Assembly: GCA_044361315.1 (NCBI GenBank) | Contig: JBIKJA010000012.1 | Coordinates: 62,001 to 126,000, forward strand | Source of the DNA: Crocinitomix sp044361315 | Lineage (GTDB): Bacteria; Bacteroidota; Bacteroidia; Flavobacteriales_D; Crocinitomicaceae | Direction: 5' to 3' | DNA: 64,000 bases | In this document: positions 18,136 to 25,424 of the stretch, in pieces | Layout of the letters: the number at the start of each line of letters is the position of its first letter | How positions within the stretch are numbered: the first letter of the stretch is position 1 | Notes under the pieces: model-generated | What the model was told of the DNA's origin: nothing | The model's database searches: none | The model's input: only the letters and a program-made list of their open reading frames with translations | Program-made: the position numbers and the translations under genes

Positions 18136-18594
18136 ATGAAAAACTTAGCATTGTTATTAGTTGCCGCACTTTTTTTAGTGAGTAGTGCTGAACGGGAAGA
18201 TAAAAAGGATATAACGGACGTAGAAATTTTAGCCTATCTTGCAGAAAAGGGTTGGAAAGGTGTTAAACATGAAAGTGGATTGTATGTTATCACGGATAAA
18301 TTGGGTGAAGGAACTGATCGCCCTGTCCTTACTGATGAGGTAACTGTTTTTTACGCTGGCTTTTTATTAGACGATTTAAAATTTGATGGAACGACAGAAT
18401 TTCCAGCTACTTTCCCATTAGATCAATTAATTAAAGGATGGCAAATTGGAATTCCTATGTTTGGAAAAGGAGGAAAAGGAAAATTGATCATGCCTTCTGA
18501 TTTAGCTTATGGTGATCGCGACAATGGTCAAATCCCAGGTGGATCAACATTAGTGTTCGAGATTGAATTGGTAGATTTTAAACCTGCCAAATAA
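18136..18594 (+). CDS. FKBP-type peptidyl-prolyl isomerase, paralogue lacking the lipobox Cys
   Basis: A 152-residue tandem copy of the preceding FKBP. The isomerase domain is nearly unchanged (GWQIGIPMFGKGGKGKLIMP, LAYGDRDNGQIPGGSTLVFE), but the lipobox reads FLVSSAE instead of FLVSCGE, and the Glu/Thr linker is shortened. Without the cysteine it cannot be lipidated, so it should be a soluble periplasmic form or stay membrane-bound by its signal segment. Its own promoter box is intact; its terminator hairpin has decayed. The ORF is intact, so it is probably expressed. Confidence 0.9.
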   Translation: MKNLALLLVAALFLVSSAEREDKKDITDVEILAYLAEKGWKGVKHESGLYVITDKLGEGTDRPVLTDEVTVFYAGFLLDDLKFDGTTEFPATFPLDQLIKGWQIGIPMFGKGGKGKLIMPSDLAYGDRDNGQIPGGSTLVFEIELVDFKPAK

Positions 18595-18619
18595 ATTTAT
18601 TGGCCTTGTGAGTGAAAAG

Positions 18620-18647
18620 AGTTCTTGGAAAGGGAACTGATTTTTTT
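18620..18647 (+). terminator. Degenerate copy of the FKBP terminator
   Basis: Only AGTTC / GAACT (5 bp) of the 8-bp stem seen after the first copy still pairs, followed by a T run. It marks the duplicated unit as gene plus terminator. Confidence 0.5.
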
Positions 18648-18660
18648 ACTAAAAAACCTC

Positions 18661-19619
18661 CTACTCATGATAAACCACCAATTTCTCAATAAACGCATCT
18701 CCCATTTCGGTGGAAAAACGGATTAGATAGGTGCCTGCACTGTAATTACTGACATCAAAAGTAGTTTCGCTATAAAAATTGGTGATGGATTCTGAATAAA
18801 CTTGACGACCAGCTAGTACCTTGGTTTAAAATTTGCCGATTCGCACCTGTTTATGTACCGCTAAAGGCATTGGCTTGTGGTCCTTCATCTCCTTCGCAAA
18901 ATCCTTGGTCTGGCACTACCCCTCCGCTTGCATTATGCCAAAGCTAGCACATCGCCAGCCGTTATATCGTTGTTAAAAGTATTACAATCAACAAATAATT
19001 CATCGTTGATATCACTAGATTGAATGGTAACATCAAGGGAAGAAAAACTGTTTCGGTATATTTCTGATGATCCTCCCAAAGCAGAACCATCCTCCACATA
19101 AATCGCTGTATTTACACTCATGTTGTTTTGATCAATACCGTCAAATACGTTTTGTTCGATCGTGGTACTGGTAGCAGTTCGGAGATAAACACCCGTGTTA
19201 GCATGGATTAAATCGGCATCACCTGGAATGAAAACACTGTTTTCTCTCACATTAAACCTGTTGTTTATAATTTTAGAATTAGTAACTGCACCATCAAAAG
19301 CTACACCAATATGATTATTATCAAAGACAGACCCAGAAATTGTTGAGTTGGCGGTTTCACCCATTGGTTTGGAATAAATACCTACCCATAAATTTTCAAA
19401 ATTATTTAAATCTGGGCTTGGATCACCGATATAAGCAGAAATAGAGCTAACTTTTACGCTACTATTCCATGCTAAAATTCCATATCCTTTTCTGTCTAGT
19501 TTTATTGTATTGCCATACGTTTCATCTAAAACAAAGTCACTTCCTTCAATTCTCATACCTTGAATCCCATCCAATAAAATAAATTCTTGGTGCGCGGTTT
19601 GCGCCAACATAGTTATCAT
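18661..19619 (-). pseudogene. Remnant of a T9SS-secreted parallel beta-helix protein
   Basis: Reading the minus strand, 19619-18933 codes a beta-helix-like repeat region (with VFDNNHIGVAFDGAVTNSK and NRFNVRENSVFI) but has no signal peptide and stops after LALA. A frame change there continues with LWHNASGGVVPDQGFCEGDE up to a stop, and a third segment ends in a type IX sorting tail (TTFDVSNYSAGTYLIRFSTE, stop at 18661-18663). So the 5' end is missing and at least two frame disruptions are present. The intact ancestor would have been an exported surface protein. The gap to the upstream MFS stop is only 8 nt, so the 5' end was probably deleted. Confidence 0.82.
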
Positions 19620-19627
19620 TAATCCCT

Positions 19628-20824
19628 TTACTTTTTAGCAATACGATACAATTGCCAAACTAAGGCCATGGCAACAAGACTTAAAAAGCCTAAGAAATGT
19701 AAGGTTTTTTCAAACCCTATTCTGTTGGCTAATTGCATGCCTGTGTTGTGTCCAAAAACGTGTCCTACGGAAAAAGCAATGCTATAAAAGGCCATGTATT
19801 CGCCAGAATTGCCGCGTTTTGATCGTTCCATGGCATAAGTATTTGAAAAAGGAAATGCCATCATTTCACCGAAGGTCAAAAAAACCATACTCACCCATAA
19901 AATTCCTTGCCAAGGGGTTAGGTTTAAAATAACATAGCCTAGCCCAACTATGAAAATCCCACCAAACATTAAAAGAATGACTGGAATTCGGCTGTTTTCC
20001 AAATATTTAACCAAAGGCATTTCAATGAGAAAAATTAAGATCCCGTTGGCGGCAAACAAAAATCCAATCTCCAATTCCGTTAGGCAATGATATTGATCGT
20101 AATAAATTGGCAGCGTGGATAATAATTGTAAGAAGACAAAACTAAAAATCACCATGGCACTTACAAAGAGCCAAAATTGCCCATCCAAATAAGCTGATTT
20201 TGCGTTCGGATTAACTTCTATTTCTGTTGCTTCTATCTTTTTTGGATTTAAGAGTTTGAGTAAAATAAATCCTGCTAAAAGACAGGTTAAGCCATCAATC
20301 CAAAACAACCCTCGGTAACTGAGTGCAAAAATAATAAGCCCTCCAAGTGCAGGGCCAATTGAAAAACCGAGGTTAATTGCGAGTCGCACCAAGGTTAATG
20401 AACGGGTTTTATTCTCAGGTTTGCTGTAAGTTCCCAAGGCAACAAACATGGCAGGGCGAAACATATCCGCCACCGACATCAAAATAAAAACACCAATACA
20501 CAAGCCTACAAACGATTCGATAAATTGCAGCCCAAGAAACAAAATTCCTGCACCAACTAAACTAAAAACCATTACTTGGTAGGCCCCAATTTTATCGGTA
20601 AAACGTCCCCCAAGCCATGAGCCTGCCACCGAACCTAAGCCAAAAGAAGTCATTACCCAGCCAACATCGCTGAGGGTGAAGTTTAATTCCTTTGTTAAGT
20701 ACAAGGACAAAAAAGGTACCACCATCGTCCCCGCTCGATTTACCAATGACACCAATGCCAGCCACCAAACCTCTTTGGATAATCCTGCAAATGAGTTGAA
20801 ATACAGATTTATTAATCGTTTCAT
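19628..20824 (-). CDS. Major facilitator superfamily transporter
   Basis: A 398-residue inner-membrane protein with about 12 hydrophobic segments. The loop after segment 2 reads GSVAGSWLGGRFTDKIGAYQ, close to the MFS motif A pattern (G-x-x-x-D-x-x-G). The sequence resembles proton-driven efflux carriers; the substrate is unknown. No promoter box is visible in the 9 nt between the ATG and an upstream terminator, so transcription must read through that terminator or start further upstream, beyond a 26-codon ORF. This suggests attenuation. Confidence 0.88.
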   Translation of the reverse strand: MKRLINLYFNSFAGLSKEVWWLALVSLVNRAGTMVVPFLSLYLTKELNFTLSDVGWVMTSFGLGSVAGSWLGGRFTDKIGAYQVMVFSLVGAGILFLGLQFIESFVGLCIGVFILMSVADMFRPAMFVALGTYSKPENKTRSLTLVRLAINLGFSIGPALGGLIIFALSYRGLFWIDGLTCLLAGFILLKLLNPKKIEATEIEVNPNAKSAYLDGQFWLFVSAMVIFSFVFLQLLSTLPIYYDQYHCLTELEIGFLFAANGILIFLIEMPLVKYLENSRIPVILLMFGGIFIVGLGYVILNLTPWQGILWVSMVFLTFGEMMAFPFSNTYAMERSKRGNSGEYMAFYSIAFSVGHVFGHNTGMQLANRIGFEKTLHFLGFLSLVAMALVWQLYRIAKK

Positions 20825-20832
20825 TTTACTAC

Positions 20833-20862
20833 AAAAAAAAAGCCCGACATGTTTGCCGAGCT
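20833..20862 (-). terminator. Intrinsic terminator directly before the MFS gene
   Basis: On the minus strand AGCTCGGC pairs with GTCGGGCT (8 bp, two G-T pairs) around a 6-nt loop, followed by eight T. It ends 8 nt before the MFS start codon and begins 24 nt after the stop of a 26-codon ORF, so it is either the end of that small gene or an attenuator. Confidence 0.75.
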
Positions 20863-20886
20863 CGTATAAATAATTTTATGGTTAAG

Positions 20887-20967
20887 TTAAATTATAGTAC
20901 AACCCCAGTCATCTGCTTTATCGCAGACAATTGAAGAATCTCGTCTTATAATTACTTGTTGTTCCAT
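20887..20967 (-). CDS. 26-residue peptide: candidate leader peptide or small peptide gene
   Basis: ATG at 20967, 26 codons, stop at 20887: MEQQVIIRRDSSIVCDK followed by ADDWGCTII. An in-frame TGA four codons upstream rules out a longer form. It has two cysteines and an acidic-aromatic DDW centre. A strong terminator follows after 24 nt and the MFS gene after 62 nt. It could be an attenuator leader peptide for the transporter or a precursor of a small secreted or modified peptide; no modification enzyme is seen nearby. The only promoter-like sequence is a weak TATATTGG just upstream. Confidence 0.45.
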   Translation of the reverse strand: MEQQVIIRRDSSIVCDKADDWGCTII

Positions 20968-21251
20968 GTTCTTAATCTTTCACTGTGCCAATATACGTTC
21001 AAAATTTCGGATGGGTTGGGTATTTGGTAAAAAAAATTTCGAATTTCAATTCACGATTTTGTTTTGTCATGGTTTTTGTGCCAAAAACACACGCCAAAAC
21101 GACCAAAAAAACCTTTAATTGGAACGGATTACATCCGGTCAGGTAAAGGATCGACTCGGTTGGAGTCGTTTTTGGGGTGGCTTTGTTTCCGTTTTGTACC
21201 AAGGAGGTTAAGAATTTATGGAAACTAGTATCGGCTGTCCCCTTAATAAAC
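20968..21251. other. Intergenic region with an orphan hairpin
   Basis: No gene is supported here. At 21152-21168 CGACTC pairs with GAGTCG around GGTTG and is followed by five T, so it has the form of a plus-strand terminator, yet no plus-strand gene lies upstream. A small RNA ending there is possible but no promoter box was found. Confidence 0.35.
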
Positions 21252-21259
21252 TATCTTTG
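21252..21259 (+). promoter_or_regulatory. -7 box of the DEAD-box helicase gene
   Basis: TATCTTTG, 23 nt before the ATG at 21283. Confidence 0.7.
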
Positions 21260-21282
21260 TGCCCATAAAGTAAACGGATATC

Positions 21283-22521
21283 ATGCATTTTCTTGAATTA
21301 AAATTACACGCCAATCTTTTAAAAGCCATTTCAGAATTAGGCTATAAAGAACCTACCATCATTCAAGAAAAAGTGATTCCTTGTGTGTTGCACGGAAAAG
21401 ATGTAATAGGTTCGGCGCAAACGGGTACTGGGAAAACAGCTGCTTTTGCCTTGCCTATTTTACAACGAATTTTAGCTGGTGGAAATGTGGTTAAACGTGG
21501 AAAACATGTCACCGCCTTAATTTTAAGTCCTACGCGTGAATTGGCGGTACAAATTGATCAGAGCTTTAAATCATTCGCGAAATATACAAACATCACCAGT
21601 ACAGTTGTTTATGGAGGTATGTCAATCGAACCTCAAAAAGATGTTTTAAAAAAAGGAATTGATATTTTAATTGCCACGCCTGGTCGTTTGTTGGATTTAT
21701 ACAAACAAGAATATTTTGACCCAACCTATATCGAAACCTTGGTGATTGACGAGGCCGATTTAATGCTTGACATGGGATTTATTGACGATGTGAAAAAAAT
21801 CGAGAAAATTTGTCCACCGGAGAAACAAGTGTTGTTCTTTTCTGCCACGATGCCAGATAAATTTGAGGGGTTGACCAATTCAATTTTAAGAAATCCTGAA
21901 GTGGTTTCGGTAGCACCCCGATCGTCAGTGGCAAAATCAGTAGATCAAAAACTGTACTATGTCCCAAAGGCAAAAAAGATGGAACTTTGCCTGCATTTAT
22001 TGAGGAATACCATCAAAGGAAATGTCCTAATTTTTAGAAGAACCATTTTTGGCGTTGAAAAATTGGAACAAACCTTGCTCAAAAACAATTACAAGGTGGT
22101 GAGTATTCACGGCGATAAATCACAAACAAAACGACAAGAAGCCTTGGATCAATTTAAAGCGGGTGAAGTGTCTATTTTAATTGGCACAGACGTCGCATCC
22201 CGTGGAATTGATATTGAGAATTTGGACGTGGTATTAAATTTCGATTTGCCCAACATTCCGGAAACCTACGTTCATCGAATTGGTCGAACGGGTCGTGCCA
22301 ATGAAAAAGGAAAATCGTATGCTTTTTGTTCGGCAGATGAAAAAGACTATGTAATTGCCATTCAAAAATTGACACACATTACAATTCCAGTAGTGGAGGA
22401 ACATCCTTATCCGTTAGATCCTGCAGAAAAACCACAAGTACACAAGAAAAAATCAGGCAGTAAACACAAAAAAGGACGCAAATCGGAGGCCTCTAAAAAG
22501 AAAAAAACGCGCTGGTATTAG
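21283..22521 (+). CDS. DEAD-box ATP-dependent RNA helicase
   Basis: A 412-residue helicase of the RhlE/SrmB type. Motifs in order: Q-motif region GYKEPTIIQEKVIP, I AQTGTGKTAAF, Ia PTRELA, Ib TPGRLLDL, II VIDEADLML, III SAT, V GTDVASRGIDI, VI HRIGRTGRA. The C-terminus is a short basic tail rich in Lys (HKKKSGSKHKKGRK) that likely binds RNA. It remodels RNA or RNP in the cytosol, with ribosome assembly or cold-related RNA unwinding as usual roles. Its stop codon abuts the LOTUS remnant coming from the other strand. Confidence 0.95.
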   Translation: MHFLELKLHANLLKAISELGYKEPTIIQEKVIPCVLHGKDVIGSAQTGTGKTAAFALPILQRILAGGNVVKRGKHVTALILSPTRELAVQIDQSFKSFAKYTNITSTVVYGGMSIEPQKDVLKKGIDILIATPGRLLDLYKQEYFDPTYIETLVIDEADLMLDMGFIDDVKKIEKICPPEKQVLFFSATMPDKFEGLTNSILRNPEVVSVAPRSSVAKSVDQKLYYVPKAKKMELCLHLLRNTIKGNVLIFRRTIFGVEKLEQTLLKNNYKVVSIHGDKSQTKRQEALDQFKAGEVSILIGTDVASRGIDIENLDVVLNFDLPNIPETYVHRIGRTGRANEKGKSYAFCSADEKDYVIAIQKLTHITIPVVEEHPYPLDPAEKPQVHKKKSGSKHKKGRKSEASKKKKTRWY

Positions 22522-22603
22522 TTATTTATTTTTAATATAAATATGCTGAATATTACTCCGTTCCGATTTTCTGGCGTCGATTGTAAAGTGATTATTTAAG
22601 GAT
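22522..22603 (-). repeat. Duplicated 3' end of the NYN-LOTUS gene (LOTUS remnant)
   Basis: The minus strand codes SLNNHFTIDARKSERSNIQ, then HIYIKNK and a stop, in a frame different from the DUF3825 gene. It matches the last 26 codons of the NYN-LOTUS gene (23623-23705) at about 90 percent of bases by eye. The match ends at the stop codon of the DUF3825 gene, so the DUF3825 segment is bracketed by direct repeats of this gene end. Confidence 0.85.
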
Positions 22604-23398
22604 TTAAGGTTTAAGCCAATTACTTTGCGGTTTGACAATTAGACGTGCATTATTATAGGCCATTTTTAAAGTTAAGCAAGTTCTTGCTGTGTAAGTTGAT
22701 TCATTCAATTTGTGCACAACAACTGCCAAGTCTGGGTTTGGTGAACCAGAGGTTAGACACAACGGTAATAAAAGTTGAATTTTATTGTCGTAAAATTGTG
22801 GGACTGCAATTTTATAATTGGTGCGCGCCTTCTTCTTTACTTCATCTATAGCCCCCACTAATTGTCTTCGCAAATCTGCATCATCTGCATTCTGCAAGTG
22901 AGCTGGAAATCGACATAAATTGTCTTTAATAATGTGATCCAAATCAGGGATTAAATCACATTTTGGATTGAAAATTAATAATTCTGGCTTATCAAAAAAG
23001 TCAGCTACTTCTGGAATCGAATGCGAAAAATATTTCAAAAGGGTATTATCGCTTTTCTTTAAAAATGCTTTAAAACAAAAAGGAGTCGTAAATCCGGCTT
23101 TTGGATTTTTGTATTCTTCAAAAAACGCAAATATATCTTCCAAATTTTCAGTAACTAAACCAGTATTAAAACATGCGAATTTATTATCTGATGTAAACCC
23201 AACTTTTTTTTCAAGAAGTAACTTTCTAAATGTAAACTCTAAATAATTCTTTAAAATTCCATTGTTTTTAGAGAATGAATCTGAAAAATCCCAATCTTCT
23301 TTTGCTACTAAATTATCAGCTAAGAAAGAAATAGCTTGATCATGACTTGGAAAATACGCGAATTTAAAAAGTTCTGAAATGAATGGGTTCTTTGACAT
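22604..23398 (-). CDS. DUF3825 domain protein
   Basis: A 264-residue cytosolic protein that fits DUF3825 along its length: FKFAYFPSHDQAISFLADN at the start, NYLEFTFRKL and FACFNTGLVTENLEDIFAFF in the middle, RTNYKIAVPQFYDNKIQLLL and the end block TCLTLKMAYNNARLIVKPQ. From memory, DUF3825 proteins often carry or neighbour OST-HTH/LOTUS domains and are suspected RNA-related factors; the function is unknown. Here the domain stands alone, next to a NYN-LOTUS gene, flanked by copies of that gene's 3' end. It has its own promoter box at 23533-23540 and a hairpin in the leader. Confidence 0.82.
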   Translation of the reverse strand: MSKNPFISELFKFAYFPSHDQAISFLADNLVAKEDWDFSDSFSKNNGILKNYLEFTFRKLLLEKKVGFTSDNKFACFNTGLVTENLEDIFAFFEEYKNPKAGFTTPFCFKAFLKKSDNTLLKYFSHSIPEVADFFDKPELLIFNPKCDLIPDLDHIIKDNLCRFPAHLQNADDADLRRQLVGAIDEVKKKARTNYKIAVPQFYDNKIQLLLPLCLTSGSPNPDLAVVVHKLNESTYTARTCLTLKMAYNNARLIVKPQSNWLKP

Positions 23399-23433
23399 GT
23401 CAATTACGGTTTGAGGGTTAGAGTTTAAAAATA

Positions 23434-23463
23434 AGAGCCATCAACTTTAATAAGGATGGCTCT
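23434..23463 (-). terminator. Hairpin in the leader of the DUF3825 gene
   Basis: AGAGCCATC pairs with GATGGCTCT (9 bp, 12-nt loop); on the minus strand it is followed by TATTTTT. It lies between the -7 box (23533-23540) and the ATG (23398). It may end NYN-gene transcripts or act as an attenuator. Confidence 0.65.
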
Positions 23464-23515
23464 CTTTATGTAGTTTTGTTTTTATCTTCTTTTTTGCAGA
23501 TAGACCTGCAACCAT
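23447..23515 (-). CDS. Possible 22-codon leader ORF before DUF3825
   Basis: An ATG at 23515, 18 nt after the promoter box, opens a frame MVAGLSAKKKIKTKLHKESH-PY that is lysine-rich and stops inside the loop of the downstream hairpin. Only its position argues for it; there is no ribosome-binding site or family match. It could be chance. Confidence 0.25.
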   Translation of the reverse strand: MVAGLSAKKKIKTKLHKESHPY

Positions 23516-23532
23516 CTATATTTTACATTGCA

Positions 23533-23540
23533 CAAATGTA
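23533..23540 (-). promoter_or_regulatory. -7 box upstream of the DUF3825 gene
   Basis: The minus strand reads TACATTTG, a perfect consensus box, giving a leader of about 130 nt that contains the hairpin at 23434-23463. Confidence 0.55.
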
Positions 23541-23622
23541 GAAATATTCTTTTGAGGAAGCAATTTTTTTTAAGCCCTTTTTTTTTTGAAATTATTTCAT
23601 TTTTGGTTTCTCAATAAAACCT

Positions 23623-24387
23623 CTATTTATTTTTAATGTAAATATGCTGAATATTGCTCCGTTCCGATTTTCTGGCGTCGATAATAAAGTGATGATTTAA
23701 AGAATTAATAAAAGGCCTCAACTTCGGGAAGCCGTAATTTCTTGGATCAAAATCTGGTTTCTTTTTCAATAAAAGTGAGCCAACCTCCGCCAAGGATGCC
23801 CATCCGTCATCGTCACAAATATCATCCACAGAAAATTTCAACAAATTAATCAAGCCTTCGCTCACCACTTCGTCTTTTTCGGCTGGGGCAATTTGTTTAT
23901 CGGAGGTTTTTTTCGTTTTATTTACTTGCACTTGTTTCACCTTTGCACCGGCAATAATTTCAATATAAATGAACTTATCACAGGCCACAATAAAAGGTTT
24001 GGGAGTTTTTTTCTCGCCAATTCCAATTACTAATTTACCCGATTCACGAATCCGTGTGGCCAATCTAGTAAAATCACTATCACTGGACACCAAACAAAAT
24101 CCGCCCACTTTGTCGGAATGTAAAATATCCATGGCATCAATAATCATAGCTGAATCGGTGGCATTTTTTCCGGTGGTGTAACCGTATTGTTGAATTGGTG
24201 TGATGGCATGTTCCAACAAAGGTGCTTTCCAACCTGTAATTCCTGGTCGGGTCCAATCTCCATAAATTCGTTTAATCGTTGGCGTACCAAGTTTTGCAAT
24301 TTCATCCAACATCCCTTGCACATTGGCGTAAGGTATATTATCGGCATCAATTAAAACTGCCAAATGCATGTCTTTTTTATCATTCAT
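23623..24387 (-). CDS. NYN (PIN-like RNase) domain protein with OST-HTH/LOTUS domain
   Basis: A 254-residue LabA-like protein. The NYN domain (residues 7-145) keeps the acidic residues expected for a metal-dependent nuclease: LIDADN, GKNATDSAMIIDAMDIL and LVSSDSDFTRLATRIRESG. A basic linker follows, and the C-terminal OST-HTH/LOTUS RNA-binding domain spans about 178-254 (DDDGWASLAEVGSLLLKKKP, DFDPRNYGFPKLRPFI). The likely role is RNA cleavage or decay in the cytosol. Its last 26 codons are duplicated beyond the neighbouring DUF3825 gene. Confidence 0.9.
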   Translation of the reverse strand: MNDKKDMHLAVLIDADNIPYANVQGMLDEIAKLGTPTIKRIYGDWTRPGITGWKAPLLEHAITPIQQYGYTTGKNATDSAMIIDAMDILHSDKVGGFCLVSSDSDFTRLATRIRESGKLVIGIGEKKTPKPFIVACDKFIYIEIIAGAKVKQVQVNKTKKTSDKQIAPAEKDEVVSEGLINLLKFSVDDICDDDGWASLAEVGSLLLKKKPDFDPRNYGFPKLRPFINSLNHHFIIDARKSERSNIQHIYIKNK

Positions 24388-24428
24388 AAGGTTAAGGTAA
24401 GGATATTATTCAAATTTCAACACTTATA

Positions 24429-24660
24429 TCAATTAACAATCAGTTGCCGGAAATTTAATCGATGAGAAAAAACCCGCCGTAGGGATAGTGATGCCTCACG
24501 TCCCAATAAACGGCCGAGAGGAATGCCCACCCCTGATAGCAGGTATAGCTTGGCGCAGCAGAAAACAATTGAAGCTCCGCAAGCTATTTTGACGTTAGGA
24601 AAACATGGATGGTGGACAGCTGAAAATGGTTTTGTGCAAGCCAACTTTAGTGGAGAGCAG
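24429..24660. repeat. GC-rich intergenic repeat element B
   Basis: This 230-bp block is unusually GC-rich and has no credible gene. It opens with AAAAAACCCGCCGTAGGGAT (plus strand, about 24478-24497), which matches the minus-strand border of element C (AAAAACCCGCGCTAGGGAT). Both are probably members of one dispersed repeat family, perhaps moved by the RAYT transposase at 1504-2067 (inference). Confidence 0.55.
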
Positions 24661-24687
24661 GATTAGGTGACTAGAATAGAGCTAATG

Positions 24688-24924
24688 TTATCCAATCGAT
24701 TTTAAAATCGATTTTAAGTTTTCTTTTTCTGATTCGGTAAAACCACCGCTCAATTCAACCGATTCTAATTTTTTTAAAATTTCATTGAGCGCTTTTGAAT
24801 CTTTCGGATACGCTTTACAGCATCCGCAGTACATGGAATGCAATTTAATCTGGATTTTTTCAGACACGTTGAGTTTGGTTAAATAACCTTTCTCGATATA
24901 ATATGTTATCTTTTCACACGTCAT
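24688..24924 (-). CDS. Small zinc-finger protein, anti-sigma-like
   Basis: A 78-residue protein from the ATG at 24924: MTCEKITYYIEKGYLTKLNV, then KLHSMYCGCCKAYPKDS. The Cys...His-x3-Cys-x2-Cys pattern is that of zf-HC2 anti-sigma factors, here without a membrane segment. It overlaps the stop of the sigma-like gene by ATGA, the usual sigma/anti-sigma arrangement. An ATG nine codons upstream is in frame, but MTC is the typical start. Confidence 0.75.
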   Translation of the reverse strand: MTCEKITYYIEKGYLTKLNVSEKIQIKLHSMYCGCCKAYPKDSKALNEILKKLESVELSGGFTESEKENLKSILKSIG

Positions 24925-25280
24925 GCCCCAAACCATTTTCGGTCTAAACAATCTCTTAACTGCACCTTAGCCCGATGCATGATTACCCAAAGATTAGACG
25001 ATGTGATTTGATAATCATTACAAACTTCTTCACTTTCTTTTCCTTCCACTAATTTATCCAACACCACACCTCGCCATTTGTCTGGCAAAGCACCGATGCA
25101 ACCATCAATTGCTTGTTTTAATTCTTCATTTTCAATCGAAACATCAATTTCTGCTAACCTCCCTAGTTTAAACGTCCACCCAATCCAAAACCATTTTAAG
25201 GAAATATCCGTTTTTGACCTTCTAAGATAAAGAACAAAATAAGAGAGAAATAAGACACAAATAAAACTGATAATTCCCAT
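24921..25280 (-). CDS. Truncated sigma-70-like protein (region 4 only)
   Basis: A 119-residue protein. Residues 50-119 are a sigma region 4: AIDGCIGALPDKWRGVVLDK, then VCNDYQITSSNLWVIMHRAK and QLRDCLDRKWF. The region 2 core of an ECF sigma factor is absent; in its place is a hydrophobic stretch (residues 2-22) and a basic linker. Relatives of this pair are normally about 180-200 residues. It may be a decayed sigma gene or a membrane-tethered region 4 module. No region 2 coding was seen in the 140 nt up to purL. Confidence 0.65.
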   Translation of the reverse strand: MGIISFICVLFLSYFVLYLRRSKTDISLKWFWIGWTFKLGRLAEIDVSIENEELKQAIDGCIGALPDKWRGVVLDKLVEGKESEEVCNDYQITSSNLWVIMHRAKVQLRDCLDRKWFGA

Positions 25281-25391
25281 GATCGTGACACAAATTTAAG
25301 AAAAGGAACCTATTTATCATTAAAACAAATCATGTTGAAAAAATTGAAGAACTTATTGTCCAATTTAGGTCAGAATGAAGCCTAGAATAAC

Positions 25392-25399
25392 TACTTTTG
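25392..25399 (+). promoter_or_regulatory. -7 box of purL promoter
   Basis: TACTTTTG, a perfect match, 25 nt before the ATG at 25425. It favours the ATG start over an upstream in-frame TTG at 25413. Confidence 0.65.
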
Positions 25400-25424
25400 T
25401 GGACTAAATTTATTGAGCGCAAAA

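Noticed and set aside
21152..21173. Orphan plus-strand terminator-like hairpin as the end of a small RNA
   Set aside because: No promoter box or defined 5' part was found upstream; kept only as a note on the intergenic region.
24429..24644. A 71-codon minus-strand frame in the GC-rich block
   Set aside because: High G+C lowers stop frequency; the block is a repeat element and the peptide looks like no protein.
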